Source of the DNA: Boswellia sacra
Lineage: Eukaryota > Streptophyta > Magnoliopsida > Sapindales > Burseraceae
Assembly (NCBI GenBank): GCA_013180625.2
Contig: SNVD02007489.1
Coordinates: forward strand, 1 to 64,000
Length of the DNA: 64,000 nt
Direction of reading: 5' to 3'
Shown: positions 31,155-42,735 of the stretch, piece after piece
Layout of the letters: the number at the start of each line of letters is the position of its first letter
Position numbering within the stretch: position 1 is the first letter of the stretch
Translations under genes and position numbers: made by a program
Notes under the pieces: generated by a model
Database searches by the model: none
Seen by the model: the letters and a program-made list of their open reading frames with translations, nothing else
What the model was told of the DNA's origin: nothing

Positions 31155-32581
31155 GTATGTTTAGTGTGCTTAGGGTATATTTGGTGCGTGACATTGTATG
31201 TTACTATTTTACTAGATTGTATTAAATAGTATAATATATGTGTTTGGTGCGAATTTAACATAGTATTAATTAATACGAAGTACAACCCTCAGATACATCA
31301 ATATTGTATTAAATTATGTAGAGCTAATCCATGACATTAGCATTATATTGTATAGCACTAATAAAAAATGTCAAAATTAATCTTATAAAATTCTACATAT
31401 CCAACAATACCCTCTAATTTTTAAAAATTTTAAAATAAATAAAGATGTATTTAATAGATAAATTATAAAATCAAATTTATTTAAATTTTATTTTCTAAAA
31501 ATAACGAAAGGATGAAGGGAGTCACCGCCCCCACTGGCTAACAACATAGGTCTACTGCCCCCGTTGGACTAATTGAAACTTAGCATGCCACCATAAACTC
31601 AAATTGTCTAATAGGTCGAGTAAGAGCATTGGACCCCGAATGATTTTTTCAACAATTATCAACTGTTCGATAAATTACTAAATAACTAATTTTATAAATA
31701 AACTAAAAATATATTTACACTTTGTATATCTTTTTTGAAAAAAAATCTTACTTTTTTGTACTATACTATACAATATCGCATATCAAACAAGTCCTTGTTG
31801 TATAATAAAATATTATATTATATTGTATAATAATAAAAACAGTGCTATGTAAAAATATATCATGTGTTTGGCGGTTGGCACACCTTTGTATTGTATATTA
31901 ATTAACAAATAATAATAATAATATTTTATAAAATATATATGATAATAAATATTGTATTTTTTAAACATAAAAATTAATAAGTTAATAAATTTTTTAAATT
32001 TGTTACTGGTGGATTGCCGGATTGCAGCCGATTGCCAGCCAAGTAGCACCGGCATGTCTAGTGACACCAATAGGATCAGAGCAATCTCTGGAATCCAATC
32101 TACAGTATGTTTTCATTAGTCTTGTCATCTCAAACGGTAGGTTTTAGCCATAGAGTGTGACAAAAAGTTAGCCATCAAATATTCGTCGTCTCCAGCGACT
32201 AAATGATCGATTAGATGCTGAGAATTCCGCCGTAGAAGAATAGATCAAGTTCCTCTAATGAAGGAGGTGTTGCTAGACGTGCTTTGGTGGCCGTTATTAC
32301 GAGCGACGACACTGATTTTTATACGATGATCCCTTTGATAGAGATTTTTTATATTTAAAAAAAATTAAAATCATAAATATAACTAAACAACTTTTTGTAA
32401 AGTTTTAATGTTGATAATAATCTATTATTAATTAATTAAGATAATAACAAAAAATTTTAAATTAGTACTATTTAATGTAATCTTTATATAACATATAAAA
32501 CCTTACATAACTTCATACAATATATATACATAAAAGAGTTGTAACTGATATTATTTAATACTATATAAAATTGTAGCCAAA
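31155..32581. mobile_element. Insertion of 1.43 kb with 8-bp target duplication
   Basis: The 40.7-kb paralogue runs uninterrupted from the cgttctatatttatgttgtgg phrase into atttcataattatatatgc. Here the same place is split, and TATTGTGG occurs on both sides (31,147-31,154 and 32,582-32,589). An 8-bp duplication suggests hAT. Ends share only weak inverted similarity (atatttggtgc against atatttggcta inverted, then attaaata). The interior is AT-rich with no transposase. The class is therefore uncertain, but the insertion itself is well supported. Confidence 0.6.
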
Positions 32582-32589
32582 TATTGTGG

Positions 32590-33704
32590 ATTTTATATAT
32601 AATTATGCATATGGCACAGCTAAACCTCATCAACTTTCTTAGTGAATCTTCTGATCACCTGGAAGTTGGGGATTAATGGTCGCTACAGTATAGGAATTCA
32701 ATATCTCTTCACAGGTAGATTTGGCCTGGTTTTTTGGCAGATCTATTGTCGACTTGCTCGTTACTGTTTGAGCCATCATTTTCTCTTTTACAGAGTCGAA
32801 ATTATTTGATAAATGTTTCAGAATAAGCTTTAAATATTCAATTTAATTAACAGCTACTCTCCTTTTTCTTTTTACATGTTTTTCTGTCCAATTACTAAGA
32901 AGTTGAAGATTAGAGGTTTGTGAAAGTCAAAATTAAATTGTGTTTGTATCCTCAAATACTGTGCTGCATAAACTTAAAAATAAAGTGGTCAACTCAACAA
33001 CTTTGATGCCAAAAAGTTTAGCTGAGTGATTAAATGAGCTTGTAGTTTATTTGATTCTATGTGGTTTGTAGGGTTGGAGTTTGAAATTCATATTTTTATT
33101 CAATCACCTTATGCATGATAAGAAATTTTATCGGTCTTAAAATTTGTTAAACAACTTGTGTCCTAGTTTCGGAAGAATTAATTGAAATTAAAAAATTGGC
33201 AATGAATCACATCTCCAAATCTTTCCTGTCATGCAGTAGATGAATTAAGGTCATGAATTAATTTGGTTAAAATAAGAACCTTCAACCTTGTATCAACACA
33301 ATATTTAATCCATATTGGCAAATTCAATTATAGGATTCTCGTTTAAAATCCATGAGGCAATGGTGAATAGGTTGGGTACAAAATGCATATATACATTTTA
33401 AATTAATCTAAAGATTGAACCAAGTCCAAACAGAAAATACCTATATAGAACAGATATATCACGTCACCATACTGAAGTGGTATGCTTAACCGTTAATATT
33501 AAGTCATGTGTTAAAAATGATTATTTTTTTTAATTCTTTTCACCACCTACAATAGCTTGTCATCATTTCATTAAATATAATTGCTGAGTCATTTTCTCTT
33601 TCTTAATTTTTTTAACCTACTTATGATATTGTGTTAGTATCTTATTAGATAGGCACACCAAATCAATATAATGATATGGTATGTCCGTCCTACATATAAG
33701 TCTT
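32590..33704. repeat. Duplicated downstream block, no gene
   Basis: 32,590-32,870 (cttctgatcacctggaag ... taggaattcaatatctcttc ... aataagctttaaat) is paralogous to 40,770-41,100 and 1,980-2,160. The remainder is AT-rich without recognisable genes. Confidence 0.65.
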
Positions 33705-33925
33705 TCTCAACCCAAATGCTGCATCTTGAATCCAAGATCTCATTTCAGAAAGTCTAAAGAATCAATCGCTGCCACAATGCAATGGTAAGTAATTTTAAAT
33801 TAATCTTAAAATTGAACCTAACCCATACGCTAGCATCTTGAACGCAAGCTCTCATTACAAAAAGTTCAAAGCGTCATATCAATGCCACAAGGCAATGATT
33901 AGTAAGGTTATAGTTCTTATAATTT
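33705..33925. repeat. Two-copy direct repeat of about 110 bp
   Basis: Units beginning near 33,710 and 33,815 share cttgaa(t/c)(c/g)caag(a/c)tctcatt, aaagt(c/t)(t/c)aaag, tgccacaa(t/g)gcaatg and taagtaa/tagtaag. A third relative lies at 41,270-41,345. Confidence 0.65.
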
Positions 33926-33991
33926 TCAAAATATTAAAGATCATAAAGGATTTTTTTTTTTTTCAAAGTTCTGGAGTATCATGAGCCCCTC

Positions 33992-34991
33992 CAGTGCCGG
34001 GCTGAAGGAAGTTTGGGGCCTGAGACAAAAGTACAAAGCAGGTATTTTTATTTTAATATTAAGGATATTATTAAATTTTGTTAAGACTTGAATTATTTAA
34101 TCAATTGATTTTTATCTATAATATAGATCCTACACAAGAGAGTTATTATTAAATGTTTAATTACTATTATATTTAAAGTTATTGTTTTCTTAATAATTTT
34201 ATCATCTAATGGTTTTGTTTATACTGTTTATTCCATTACTAAATTGTCAACATTTTTTTTTTGGTTTTCTACAAATTTATCAATAGCCTTTTCTAAGAAA
34301 TCAACTAATTTTCATATTTTTTTCTTTTTAAGTTTTGCGTAGCTAGATCAGACTCTCTATTTGACATGTTTAAAGTTAAAAACTTGTTAGTTACAAATCG
34401 ATATGTAATGAATGAACTAATATTAATAAATTCAAAATAAGAAAAAGTATAGAATGAATAAAAGTACCATAAACTAATATTATAGTAAAATGATCATATG
34501 CAATCTTTATTGTTTGCTTAAAAAAATATGATAGAATTTGAAGTAATAGATTTGCAAGTTTGTAACATAAGAAAACTTGGACAAAGTTAAATATTTTAGT
34601 TTTTATTGTAATATCTTATATTTTTAATGTAAAAAATTAATTTTAATCTCAAAGATGTTATTAGAACTTAGAATGGAATTTAAATACACTAGGAAATAAG
34701 CTGCAAATAATCTAATTTTTTTTAATTTCTTATAGAATTAGTTATGAGAAAATAAGGTATTTAAAAAAATAATTTGATGTTATACTTATTAGAGTTTAAT
34801 TATAATAATAGACTAATTGCAATTAGTAAGGAATTTGGTTACAAAAATTTTTTGTAATACAAAAAAAAATTTGATGATTATTTTTGGGGCCTTAGATAAA
34901 AAAATCAAAACATTTGGGGGTCTTATTGGGGCCCTAGACAACTGCCCAATTGCCTAGTTAGTTGCCTAGGGGCGCAGCCGGCCATGACCAC
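33992..34991. mobile_element. Probable hAT-like element of 1.0 kb
   Basis: GAGCCCCTC is repeated exactly at 33,983-33,991 and 34,992-35,000. The ends read CAGTGCCGGGCTGAAGG and, inverted, a CATGGCCGGCTGCG version, and both flanks contain ttggggcct-type phrases. The similarity of the ends is partial and the duplication is 8-9 bp. A hAT origin is likely but not secure. No coding capacity. Confidence 0.55.
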
Positions 34992-35000
34992 GAGCCCCTC

Positions 35001-35928
35001 TAGCCTGGACCCTATACGACCCTAACTTTATCTGACCGACTCGCCCTCTTTGTTACTACTATTTTTTAGATTTAGTTTGTTGACAAAGAATTTGATGGTA
35101 GGGCTTTGAAATGAGATTGATCCCTTTGTTTATTTTTTCAGTTGGGATAAGAGCTTTTGGAATATTTTTGCTTAATAATAATGGAGGTTATCCTTTTAGA
35201 TGCTCTGCTATCTTTAATTTTCGCATTGAAGTCATTTAATATTTATTTTAAAGGAGATTATGGAACTTTTGGTCCATATAATTGAAGTTATTTTTGCCTG
35301 CTTTTTTCTTTTATAACATTTTCTCTTCCCTATCTTCTCTCCCTTGTTTATAATCTCGATTTATAATTTATTAGACACACCATATAAGTGACTTGATATG
35401 CCGTATGTATATAATATTTCTCATATATATCTTATGAAACGATAACTCCAATAATAAATGAAAAAGGAAAAGTTATATGTATCTTAAAATATTTCTATAA
35501 CTATTTTTTAAAATATTTTATGTTAAAATTATGGATTCCAGATCTTATGATAATAAAGACCATAATTTATTTATTTTTCTTTTGTCAAAAAATCCCAACA
35601 TAAATCTACAATGTTATAGCTGCGGTTAGGTATGATTACCAACTCCACGAATATGAACAATTTCTTTACATGTAGATGCATTTGTTGATTAATTAAATTA
35701 TTTGATAAATGGTTGCATAGATTAACAAATGGCTCCCTTAATGATTAAAAGTAATAAACTTTCCGAAATCATGAATCCACAAAAAAGAGTAATATAAACT
35801 ACAACAAAAGGATTTTTGAAAATTTTATTAATAATCTACCAATGTGATATTAAAATAACGATAACAAATCTATTTATAATTAAAACTTCCCTAACAATGT
35901 AAAACCAAATAAAATTCTTTTCAAACTA
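35001..35928. other. Non-coding flank
   Basis: No gene. 35,640-35,928 is paralogous to 21,060-21,620 (gcatttgttgattaatt, gaaatcatga(a/g)tccacaa). Confidence 0.6.
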
Positions 35929-36964
35929 CGGTAAAACCTTGATAAATGAATATTGTTGGGACTATAAGAAATTATTATTTTATGTAGGTTATTTAATTAT
36001 TGGTAAATGAATAATTTATTAATTTATAGATAAATGAATAATTATTCATTTTAAGAAGATTTTATGTTTTAATTACTTGTAAATATTTTTTTATCAAAAT
36101 TCATGAATGTTTTATTAATAAAAGAATTACTGATGTTGACTTTATTCTACCATCTTGGAGGGCTACGAGGGAGGAGCAGCAAATTCTGAAAAAATTAACA
36201 TATTGAATGCTATCAATTTTATTAATGCGGCTTGGAACATTCATGTAAAGACAACAACTATTGCAAATTGTTTTTTACATTGCAAAATGTGGTCAAATGA
36301 AGTTAAGGTTATAGAACAACAAGTTGATAAAGATGATGGCATCCATAAATTACATGAAGCCATTTCTACTCTACGCTATAGAAATTTAATGAATGTTGAG
36401 CACTTTTTAAATTATCTAGTGAAAATGACACAGTGATACAATTGCCTATTGATGAAGATATTATTGAATGGGTAACGGATATATCTACTGATAATGATCA
36501 TGATCTAGATGATAGTTCCATTTTATCATTTGTTTCCCCAAAAGAGGTCATTTAAGCCATAGCAACGTTATACAACTTCTTGCTACAACATGAAAAAAAT
36601 ATTTTAAATGTCGTGCATGCTTTGCAGTGTAGTTTAGTTTGAATAGAAAAAACAAAAAAAAAAAAACTTTAAATGCATATTTTGAAAAAGAGCAAAATTC
36701 AGAAACTAGAAGTTATTAAGAAAAAATCACTTTGATATTATAAATTTTATATGTTATTTATTTTACAAATTGGATCAATTAGTAATTTATATTTTTGTTG
36801 GGCTTTAAAGGATTTGAAAAAAAGAAATTATCTTATGAATGTAATGAATTTATTCATTTATTACATAAGCCCAAGTTGTGGCCAGAAGATTTTATTATTT
36901 AACTAGGTTATTAATTTATCATTTAAATTAATTTATCGAACATTTTTTTATCGAAGTTTTATTG
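35929..36964 (+). mobile_element. Degenerate pogo/Emigrant-like (Tc1/mariner) element
   Basis: The left end CGGTAAAACCTTGATAAATG follows TA. The inverted right end reads CAATAAAACTTCGATAAA. The CAGTAAAACCTC-ATAAAT type of terminus with TA target is what I know of plant pogo-like elements such as Emigrant/Lemi1. The empty paralogue at 21,600 (ttcaaactatatatgtaa) confirms an insertion, but similarity resumes only about 50 bases after the right terminus, near 37,012. So the true right boundary lies between 36,964 and about 37,015. Confidence 0.7.
36155..36690 (+). pseudogene. Relic C-terminal part of a pogo/Tigger-like transposase
   Basis: The frame at 36,155-36,436 reads KINILNAINFINAAWNIHVK then TTTIANCFLHCKMW. 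This is the segment after the DDE core in pogo/Tigger-type transposases, where a helix ending A-W is followed by T-I-x-N-C-F. After a frameshift near 36,420 the reading continues QLPIDEDIIEWVTDISTDND to a stop at 36,553-36,555, then AIATLYNFLLQHEKN. There is no ATG and the catalytic DDD region is absent. Confidence 0.6.
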
Positions 36965-38250
36965 TTTGATAAATCGGTGTGATACACAATAAAATTGTTG
37001 GTAGGACATCAACAATGTTATATTAATGACAGCATTTATATAAGTTATCAATTGATATAGTTTTTATGATTTTTTTTAGAGGATCTTTTATTACAAATTT
37101 TTTTATATAATTTATTGACATAAATTTTAAGTCATTGACCTCACAAAATCTAATAGTTAAAATTAAAAATCAAAAAATTATATTTAATATTGTCAACTCA
37201 TCAATCATCTCAACCATTAGATTTTATATATCAATAACTAAAAAATTATATCACGTTTTATGTTAAAGATCTTGTGTTAAAAGATCACTGTCTTTTTTAA
37301 AATATTAATCTTTAATACTGTTTAATGTGGCCTCCTCTGTCCTTGATCCATTCGGTGAAAGCCACCGTCTTTCTTCGTAAGGCACATGGCAAGTTTTAAG
37401 AGTCAGACACGCTTAGAAAATTGGCTTGACGCAAAATTGCAGAGTGCACACCAGCCTCTGTAATATATAAAAAAATTAATAATACTACTCTAAAAAAATT
37501 TATATACAAAATTTTTCTATAAAATTTATGTAACCTTAAGTGAATAAAAATAAAAATATAAAAAAATCGATATAATAAATATTAATAAATAATATTATAT
37601 TGATTAAATAATATATTAACTTTATATGTAGATTTGATAAAATTTATACAGTTTATACATGTAACATTATTAAAAAATTTAAAAAATTAAAAAATTATGA
37701 ATCAAGCGCATTTTAAAGACTAAAGTCTTCTTAAGTCAATGTAAGCTTCTCTCTTTGTCAACCAAGACTCAAGAACAACCAAGCAAGAACGAGTCAACGA
37801 GTGTAGTACGTATACCACCACACATTAATACTGTCCCAACGCTCTTGATATTTCCATAAATGCAATTGTAAATTCACGCACTTTCTCTAAAACAATATAA
37901 ATTACACTATTCCTATCGTCTTCTGGACTCCCACCTTTCCACTTTTGTTTTCCTATGATTACTTATTATTATTAGTTGAAATAGTCAAATGTCTTAATTC
38001 TATTTTTTGTTTTAAAATTTATTTTTATTATTTGATTGAGCGTTGTATTATTAAGAAAAGTATCGAACTTTCAAGTTTGTTTGGTAGATATAGCTAGATA
38101 GTGGCACGCAGTTTGCCCAATGCGTGCTAGACAAACTTCTAACGTAGTATCGAATGCCAAGCAATTTTAGATGCTTGTTGAACAGTATCTAGCAGTCTGT
38201 TGAGTTTCAAGTCGTACACGTTCGTTACTTGATATTGAACTTGTGTAAAC
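36965..38250. repeat. Segmental duplication block, copy H, upstream part
   Basis: It includes gttatattaatgacagcattt (matching 21,625), the promoter-like ggcctcctctgtccttgatcc at 37,330, and gtaagcttctctctttgtc (37,740; compare 22,410). It then has the ccacctttccacttttg block and gtatcgaactttcaagtttg to gatattgaacttgtg. The signal-peptide relic seen in copies D and E is lost here. No gene apart from the MITE at 37,079. Confidence 0.7.
37079..37295. mobile_element. MITE related to 48,511-48,690
   Basis: Both copies share ggatcttt(ta/aa) at the start, attgacataaattttaagtcattgacctcacaaaatc against attgacacaaatttatagtcattgatctcataaaatc, a centre with gtcaa(ct)catcaatcatctcaac(c/t)attagatttt, and an inverted end (ttgtgttaaaagatc). 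The inner parts are themselves inverted repeats. Confidence 0.6.
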
Positions 38251-38499
38251 AATTGAAAGAAAAAAGAAACTTTGTTAAATCTGAAATAAATATGATATTA
38301 AAAAAAAAACCTTCAATTTAACTATTTTGTGCTGTTTCATATTTCAATAATTTTTTAAAACATTTTATTTTTATAATATTTTAATAATTGTACCCTTATG
38401 AATTTTGAGTTTTTTTTACCGTGTATCTTAATTTTAATTTACCATGCCACTTGATTATTTTTCACTATTTCCGAAAGGAAATTGTGTAGCAAGACTGAC

Positions 38500-38621
38500 C
38501 GAGTTGTATTGTAAACTATTCAGTCTAGCTGCTCCTTAGTCAATGGGGCTGTAGTCTTTATGTATTCTCTTCTTCATCCCAATACTACAGGCTTATCGCT
38601 CAAGGGAAAGAAAAAAAAATA
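38500..38621 (+). promoter_or_regulatory. Leader of copy H
   Basis: tcaatggggctgtagtcttt and catcccaatactacagg match copy D (19,749-19,800). The TATA-like part is weaker here (tttatgtattc) than in D. Confidence 0.45.
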
Positions 38622-39400
38622 ATAGAAAGTTTTAGCCATGACCCATACGTTCAACACGTCTGCCATCGTCATCAGCTAGAGCTAACCAACCCTCAAACTG
38701 ATCTGAATATAACTCCATGTTCAGCCTGCAAGCTCCAAGCCTCAGGATGGATGTACACTTGCAGGCCTTGCAATTTCAGTCTACACCTTTCATGTGCCCA
38801 AATGCCACAATTATTTAACCACCCATCTCACCCTGGCCAGCCTCTAACCCTCCTTGCAAAACCAATGCACCCTAATGGTGCGGTCTCCATGGTAATGGCT
38901 TCAGCTTCTCTTGCACTCATTGTAACTTTGATTTACATCCTCCTTGTGCTTCAAAACCTCTCTCGCTTACCCTCCAATATCACGCTTGTCAGCTTACGCT
39001 CACCTTCCCTTCTCCTTACCCGAGTTTCTTCTTTAACATATGCCGCAGTTATGTGTCTAACCGTTATTGGTGGTATCGCCGCAGCAGATGTGATTTTGAT
39101 GCCCATTTGGATTGTGCAGCTAATAATATGATTGATGGGGGAGAGGTGCAGAACAATCAGCCTCAGGCGACTGCGCCATTTAGAAATGGTTGGGCGACTG
39201 CTGCGGTTCAAGGGCTTGTCTTAGGCGGATTTTCTGTGCTTGGCCAAGACTTGATGTATGATGCAATGAATGATGGCCATGGTGGCCATGGTGGGAAAGA
39301 CGACATTGATGCACCAACGGCGATACTGGTGATGGATCTTCGATCTTTAATTAGCAGCATATTTGGTGACTCAGTGGGGACACAAAATAAGATAATTTGA
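38622..39400 (+). pseudogene. DC1-domain pseudogene, copy H (most complete copy)
   Basis: From 38,622, where ATA stands in place of the ancestral ATG, the frame is open: SFSHDPYVQH ... HRHQLELTN ... CSACKLQASGWMYTCRPCNF ... SLHLSCAQMPQLFNHPSHPG. This is a full first C1-like module. At about 38,877 a small deletion (after PNGAV) shifts the frame. From there a second frame gives NGFSFSCTHCNF ... DLHPPCASKP, CRSYVSNRYWWYRRSRCDF, DAHLDCAANN and the tail ATAPFRNGWAT ... VLGQDLMYDAMND with a GHGGHGGKDD stretch, ending at 39,398-39,400. Three C1-like modules are thus traceable, the plan of a typical DC1 protein. Only the start codon and one frameshift separate it from an open gene. Some cysteines (first C of the third module) are altered. 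Confidence 0.85.
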
Positions 39401-39518
39401 TATATTGGTACGTACACGAGCTGTATCATTTTTAAAATTTTGATTACTATAATATCTTATTATCAGAGGTTTAAATATTAATGTTAAAATTAAGTTTTTA
39501 TAAAAGTGACAAACTTAA

Positions 39519-39922
39519 GAGATAATTTTAATTTGCCTCTTGAGGTTAGGTCTAAAAAAAATTGAGGACCTCAATTTTCTGAAATCTAAGAATACCCCCT
39601 GAGGTTACTGTAGCGCCGTTAGATTTAACGGGAAATGTATTAAACCGTTAGATTTAACAAAAAATGTATTGAATAATAACTTAATGCTAATATTAGATTT
39701 AACAAAAAAATGTATTAAATAATAACTTAATGCTAATAAGCAGTAAAATAGACTATAATACCCTTTTCTAAATGGTTTCTAAAGTGTTAAGTTACTATTT
39801 AATACATTTTCCGTTAAATCTAACGGTGATACAGTAACCTCAGGGGGTAATTTTGAGTTTCAGAAAACTGAGGTCCTCAATTTCTTTTGGCGTAACCTCA
39901 GAGGGCAAATTTGAATTAACCC
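39519..39922. mobile_element. MULE-type MITE with 9-bp target duplication
   Basis: CAAACTTAA is repeated exactly at 39,510-39,518 and 39,923-39,931. Terminal inverted repeats of about 90 bp can be read from the left (aatttgcctcttgaggttag, aattgaggacctcaattttc) and inverted from the right (aatttgccctctgaggttac, aattgaggacctcagttttc). The middle holds tandem gttagatttaac(g/a) units. The left terminus has diverged from GGGTTAATT. No coding capacity. Confidence 0.88.
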
Positions 39923-39931
39923 CAAACTTAA

Positions 39932-41849
39932 TTAATATGACATTAAAATCATATATTGACGTAATTAACTGTCATAGGTTCAAACCCGTTAGTAAGATCC
40001 TTTCACCGAGGTATGTGAGACTTCTCCTATATTGCAAGTGCACATAACTCTTGCTTGTCAGGGGGTAGATTAGGGACTTAAAACTTAATATAACTCAATA
40101 AAATATTTGTAAAAATAGTATATATACTCTATTCTTCTATCATGTGGATGATTTAAATTGAAATTAGGTTGGTTTTAATATATATGTACTAATTATAGAA
40201 TAAAGATTTAAATTCAACTCTCAAAATTTTTTGGATCTAATAGTAGTTCAAAATTTAGGTAAGAAAAATATAATAATTCATTTAAATTATTTTTAAAAAT
40301 ATAAACTATATATTTAACTAGTCGTGAACACGCACTTTGACAACACTATAGATAACAATTTGGGACCAAAACAGATCATAATAGTCATGTTAGTTTTACT
40401 AGCACACATGAATGTGCATATATACATATACAAACCTTATCTTTATTCTGTAAAATGTCAATTTTTAATAATTTCCTGATTCTTAATCTTTGTTTTGGAC
40501 AGGAAACGCCATATCAAAAACAAGGATATTAAAGTTCCTTAACGGTATCTATGGAAGCCAGAAGGGAATAATATCCGGATAAGATTGATATTGTATCGAA
40601 GTCAGGTCCTAGTAACGTAAGTGGGTAGTTTTTTTTTTTTTTTTTCATTTACCTTGAGAATGACGACCTCCCTTTAGTTTTCTAGAATTCTTGGATTAGA
40701 AAATTGTTGGTGTTTTTGCTTTACTTGTCGTTCTATATTTATGTTGTGGATTTCATAATTATATATGCATCTGGCAATTTTAAACCTTACCAACTTTTTT
40801 AAAGATGAATCTCCTGATCACCATGGAAGTCGGGCACTAATGGTTACTTTGCATTACATGATTCAAGTTTCTGATGTTAGATAGTTACGGACTTATAGTG
40901 TAGGAATTCAATCTCTTTATTGGTTGATTCGGCCTTCATCCTTATTTATATTTGCCAGATCTATTTGTTAATTTGTATTTGGCAAGTGTTTGGACCATCG
41001 TTTACTCTTTTTCAAAGGTAAAACTAATATTTGATAAATGGTTCAGCGAAATAGCTTTAAATCAATTCAACAGCATACACTCGATCCTTTTGTTTTAGTT
41101 TTCTGTTCACGTATTAAGAAGTTGAAGATTATATCACGTTTGTGAAACTCGAAGTTAAAATAGCTTCAATTAATCCACATTGGCACATTCAATTAGGATT
41201 CTCGTTTAAAATCCACGACGCAAAGGCTATAATATAGGTTAATATAGGTTGGGTCTACAAATGCATATACGCATTTTAAATTAATCTAAAAATTGAACCG
41301 ATTACCCAAACGCTATCAATGGCACAATGCAATTGTGAGTAGGGTTATAGTTCTGATCATTTATTCAATATATCAAATGGAAAATTCTCTGATACTGGGA
41401 TTGGTTTCCCAGCAAATTAATAATGGATAGCTTTAAATACCTAGACGAGTGAAATTTTCTACAATAATGAATCAATCAAACCAATATTAGCGCTAGAAAC
41501 CAATCCCAGCTCATCATAGAATTGGCCTATGTGCTTCCATGCACCTCCCCAGCACCTGACTTTCACTAATACAACAAAAAGAATACAATTGATACGTGGC
41601 TATGTGGAGGCTTCGCACTGGTGAAGGCACCCCAGTACATATATAGGGCAATGCGCATCGTAACATCTATGTATAGTTAATAGGAAATTGCATCTGAGCA
41701 ACATGAACTGGTCCACTTGCATTCCGAAGTCTTCTCATGAAGGCAGTGGAGGCAACCCTCTTTCTCTTTTATATTCACCTCTTCATTGGTCATCAAGCCT
41801 TGAGCTTCTGTTGATCCAAGACACACTCAGAGAGTTCAAAGAGAGAGTA
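39932..41849. repeat. Duplicated downstream block of copy H and leader of copy I
   Basis: 40,480-41,110 is paralogous to 31,050-31,146 plus 32,590-32,870 and to 1,570-2,160. 41,585-41,700 (ctatgtggaggcttcgcac, cccagtacatatataggg) is a shortened form of the DC1 promoter block, with TATA-like catatatagg. No gene recognised. Confidence 0.65.
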
Positions 41850-42327
41850 ATGGAAAGGCATTATACTCATACTCTACATCCTTCATGCTCAATCGATTAA
41901 CCATCCATCTCATCCTGAGCCAGGCCACTCTCTCACCCTCCTTCCAACCCCAATATACCCTAAACGCTTATTCACATGTAATGGGTACGGTCACCCCGGT
42001 CACTACTTCAATTACCATTGCTCTAGATGTAACTTTGATTTACGTATCCTTTGTGCTTCAAACCACCAGGACCGCTTGCATTGCAGCCCCAGATTTTGTC
42101 ACCGATGACTAACTATTCATTTCCAGGACCAAATTACCGTCAGTAATAGGCGACTGCGCCAATATCTCAAAAGTGGATTTGGTTTGCTTAAAGCTATGGT
42201 TTAGGGGTTTGCCACAAGTGCTGCCAATTTGCTTGGCCAAGACTTTGTGCAAAGTATTATGAATGATGCCGTTGGTGATTCTGATAGCATAATGGATCTT
42301 CTATTTGCTTTTAGAAATGTAAACTAG
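41850..42327 (+). pseudogene. DC1-domain pseudogene, copy I
   Basis: ATG 41,850 gives MERHYTHTLHPSCSID and a stop at 41,898-41,900. In another frame the C1-like module is NHPSHPEPGHSLTLLPTPIY, FTCNGYGHPGHYFNYHCSRC, NFDLRILCA, then a stop near 42,110. The second cysteine of the C-x2-C pair is changed to Tyr (CNGY). The first CxxC-containing part present in copy H is missing, a deletion shared with copy J, which makes I and J sister copies. The tail (LLGQDFVQSIMNDAVGDSDS, about 42,231-42,290) is preserved in part. Non-functional. Confidence 0.8.
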
Positions 42328-42735
42328 CTAGCTAGCATAACACATTTATGCAAATAAATTTAATTTGCTACCATCTATTATATAATTGTAATATATTGTG
42401 TTAATTAAAGGATTATTTGTGAGAGGTTATTTTTGTGAGGTGTATTGTTCTGTTACTTATTATTTGAATAGTTGAAACAATTGACCAAGATTCGCGAATT
42501 GAAAAGAGAAATAGAAAACAAAAGAACAAGACAAGGGTTATCTTTTCCTAGCTTTAGTTTGGAAAGGATGAAGCAAAGTTTATCTTGTCCCTTTTGGTTT
42601 GGCGAGAAGAGGAAATACACATATAATATGCACTTGTTTGGGCTTATGATATTGACAATAAAATAAAATAAAATAAGAAAGGGGTTTTACGCCCAACAAC
42701 TCTCTTCTTAGAAGACTTTATTGTGTGTTTGTTTT
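42328..42735. other. Downstream block of copy I
   Basis: 42,470-42,600 (ttgaccaagattcgcgaattg, aagacaagg, tagtttggaaagg) matches 6,670-6,760 and 49,825-49,885. The copia element inserts at its end. No gene. Confidence 0.6.
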
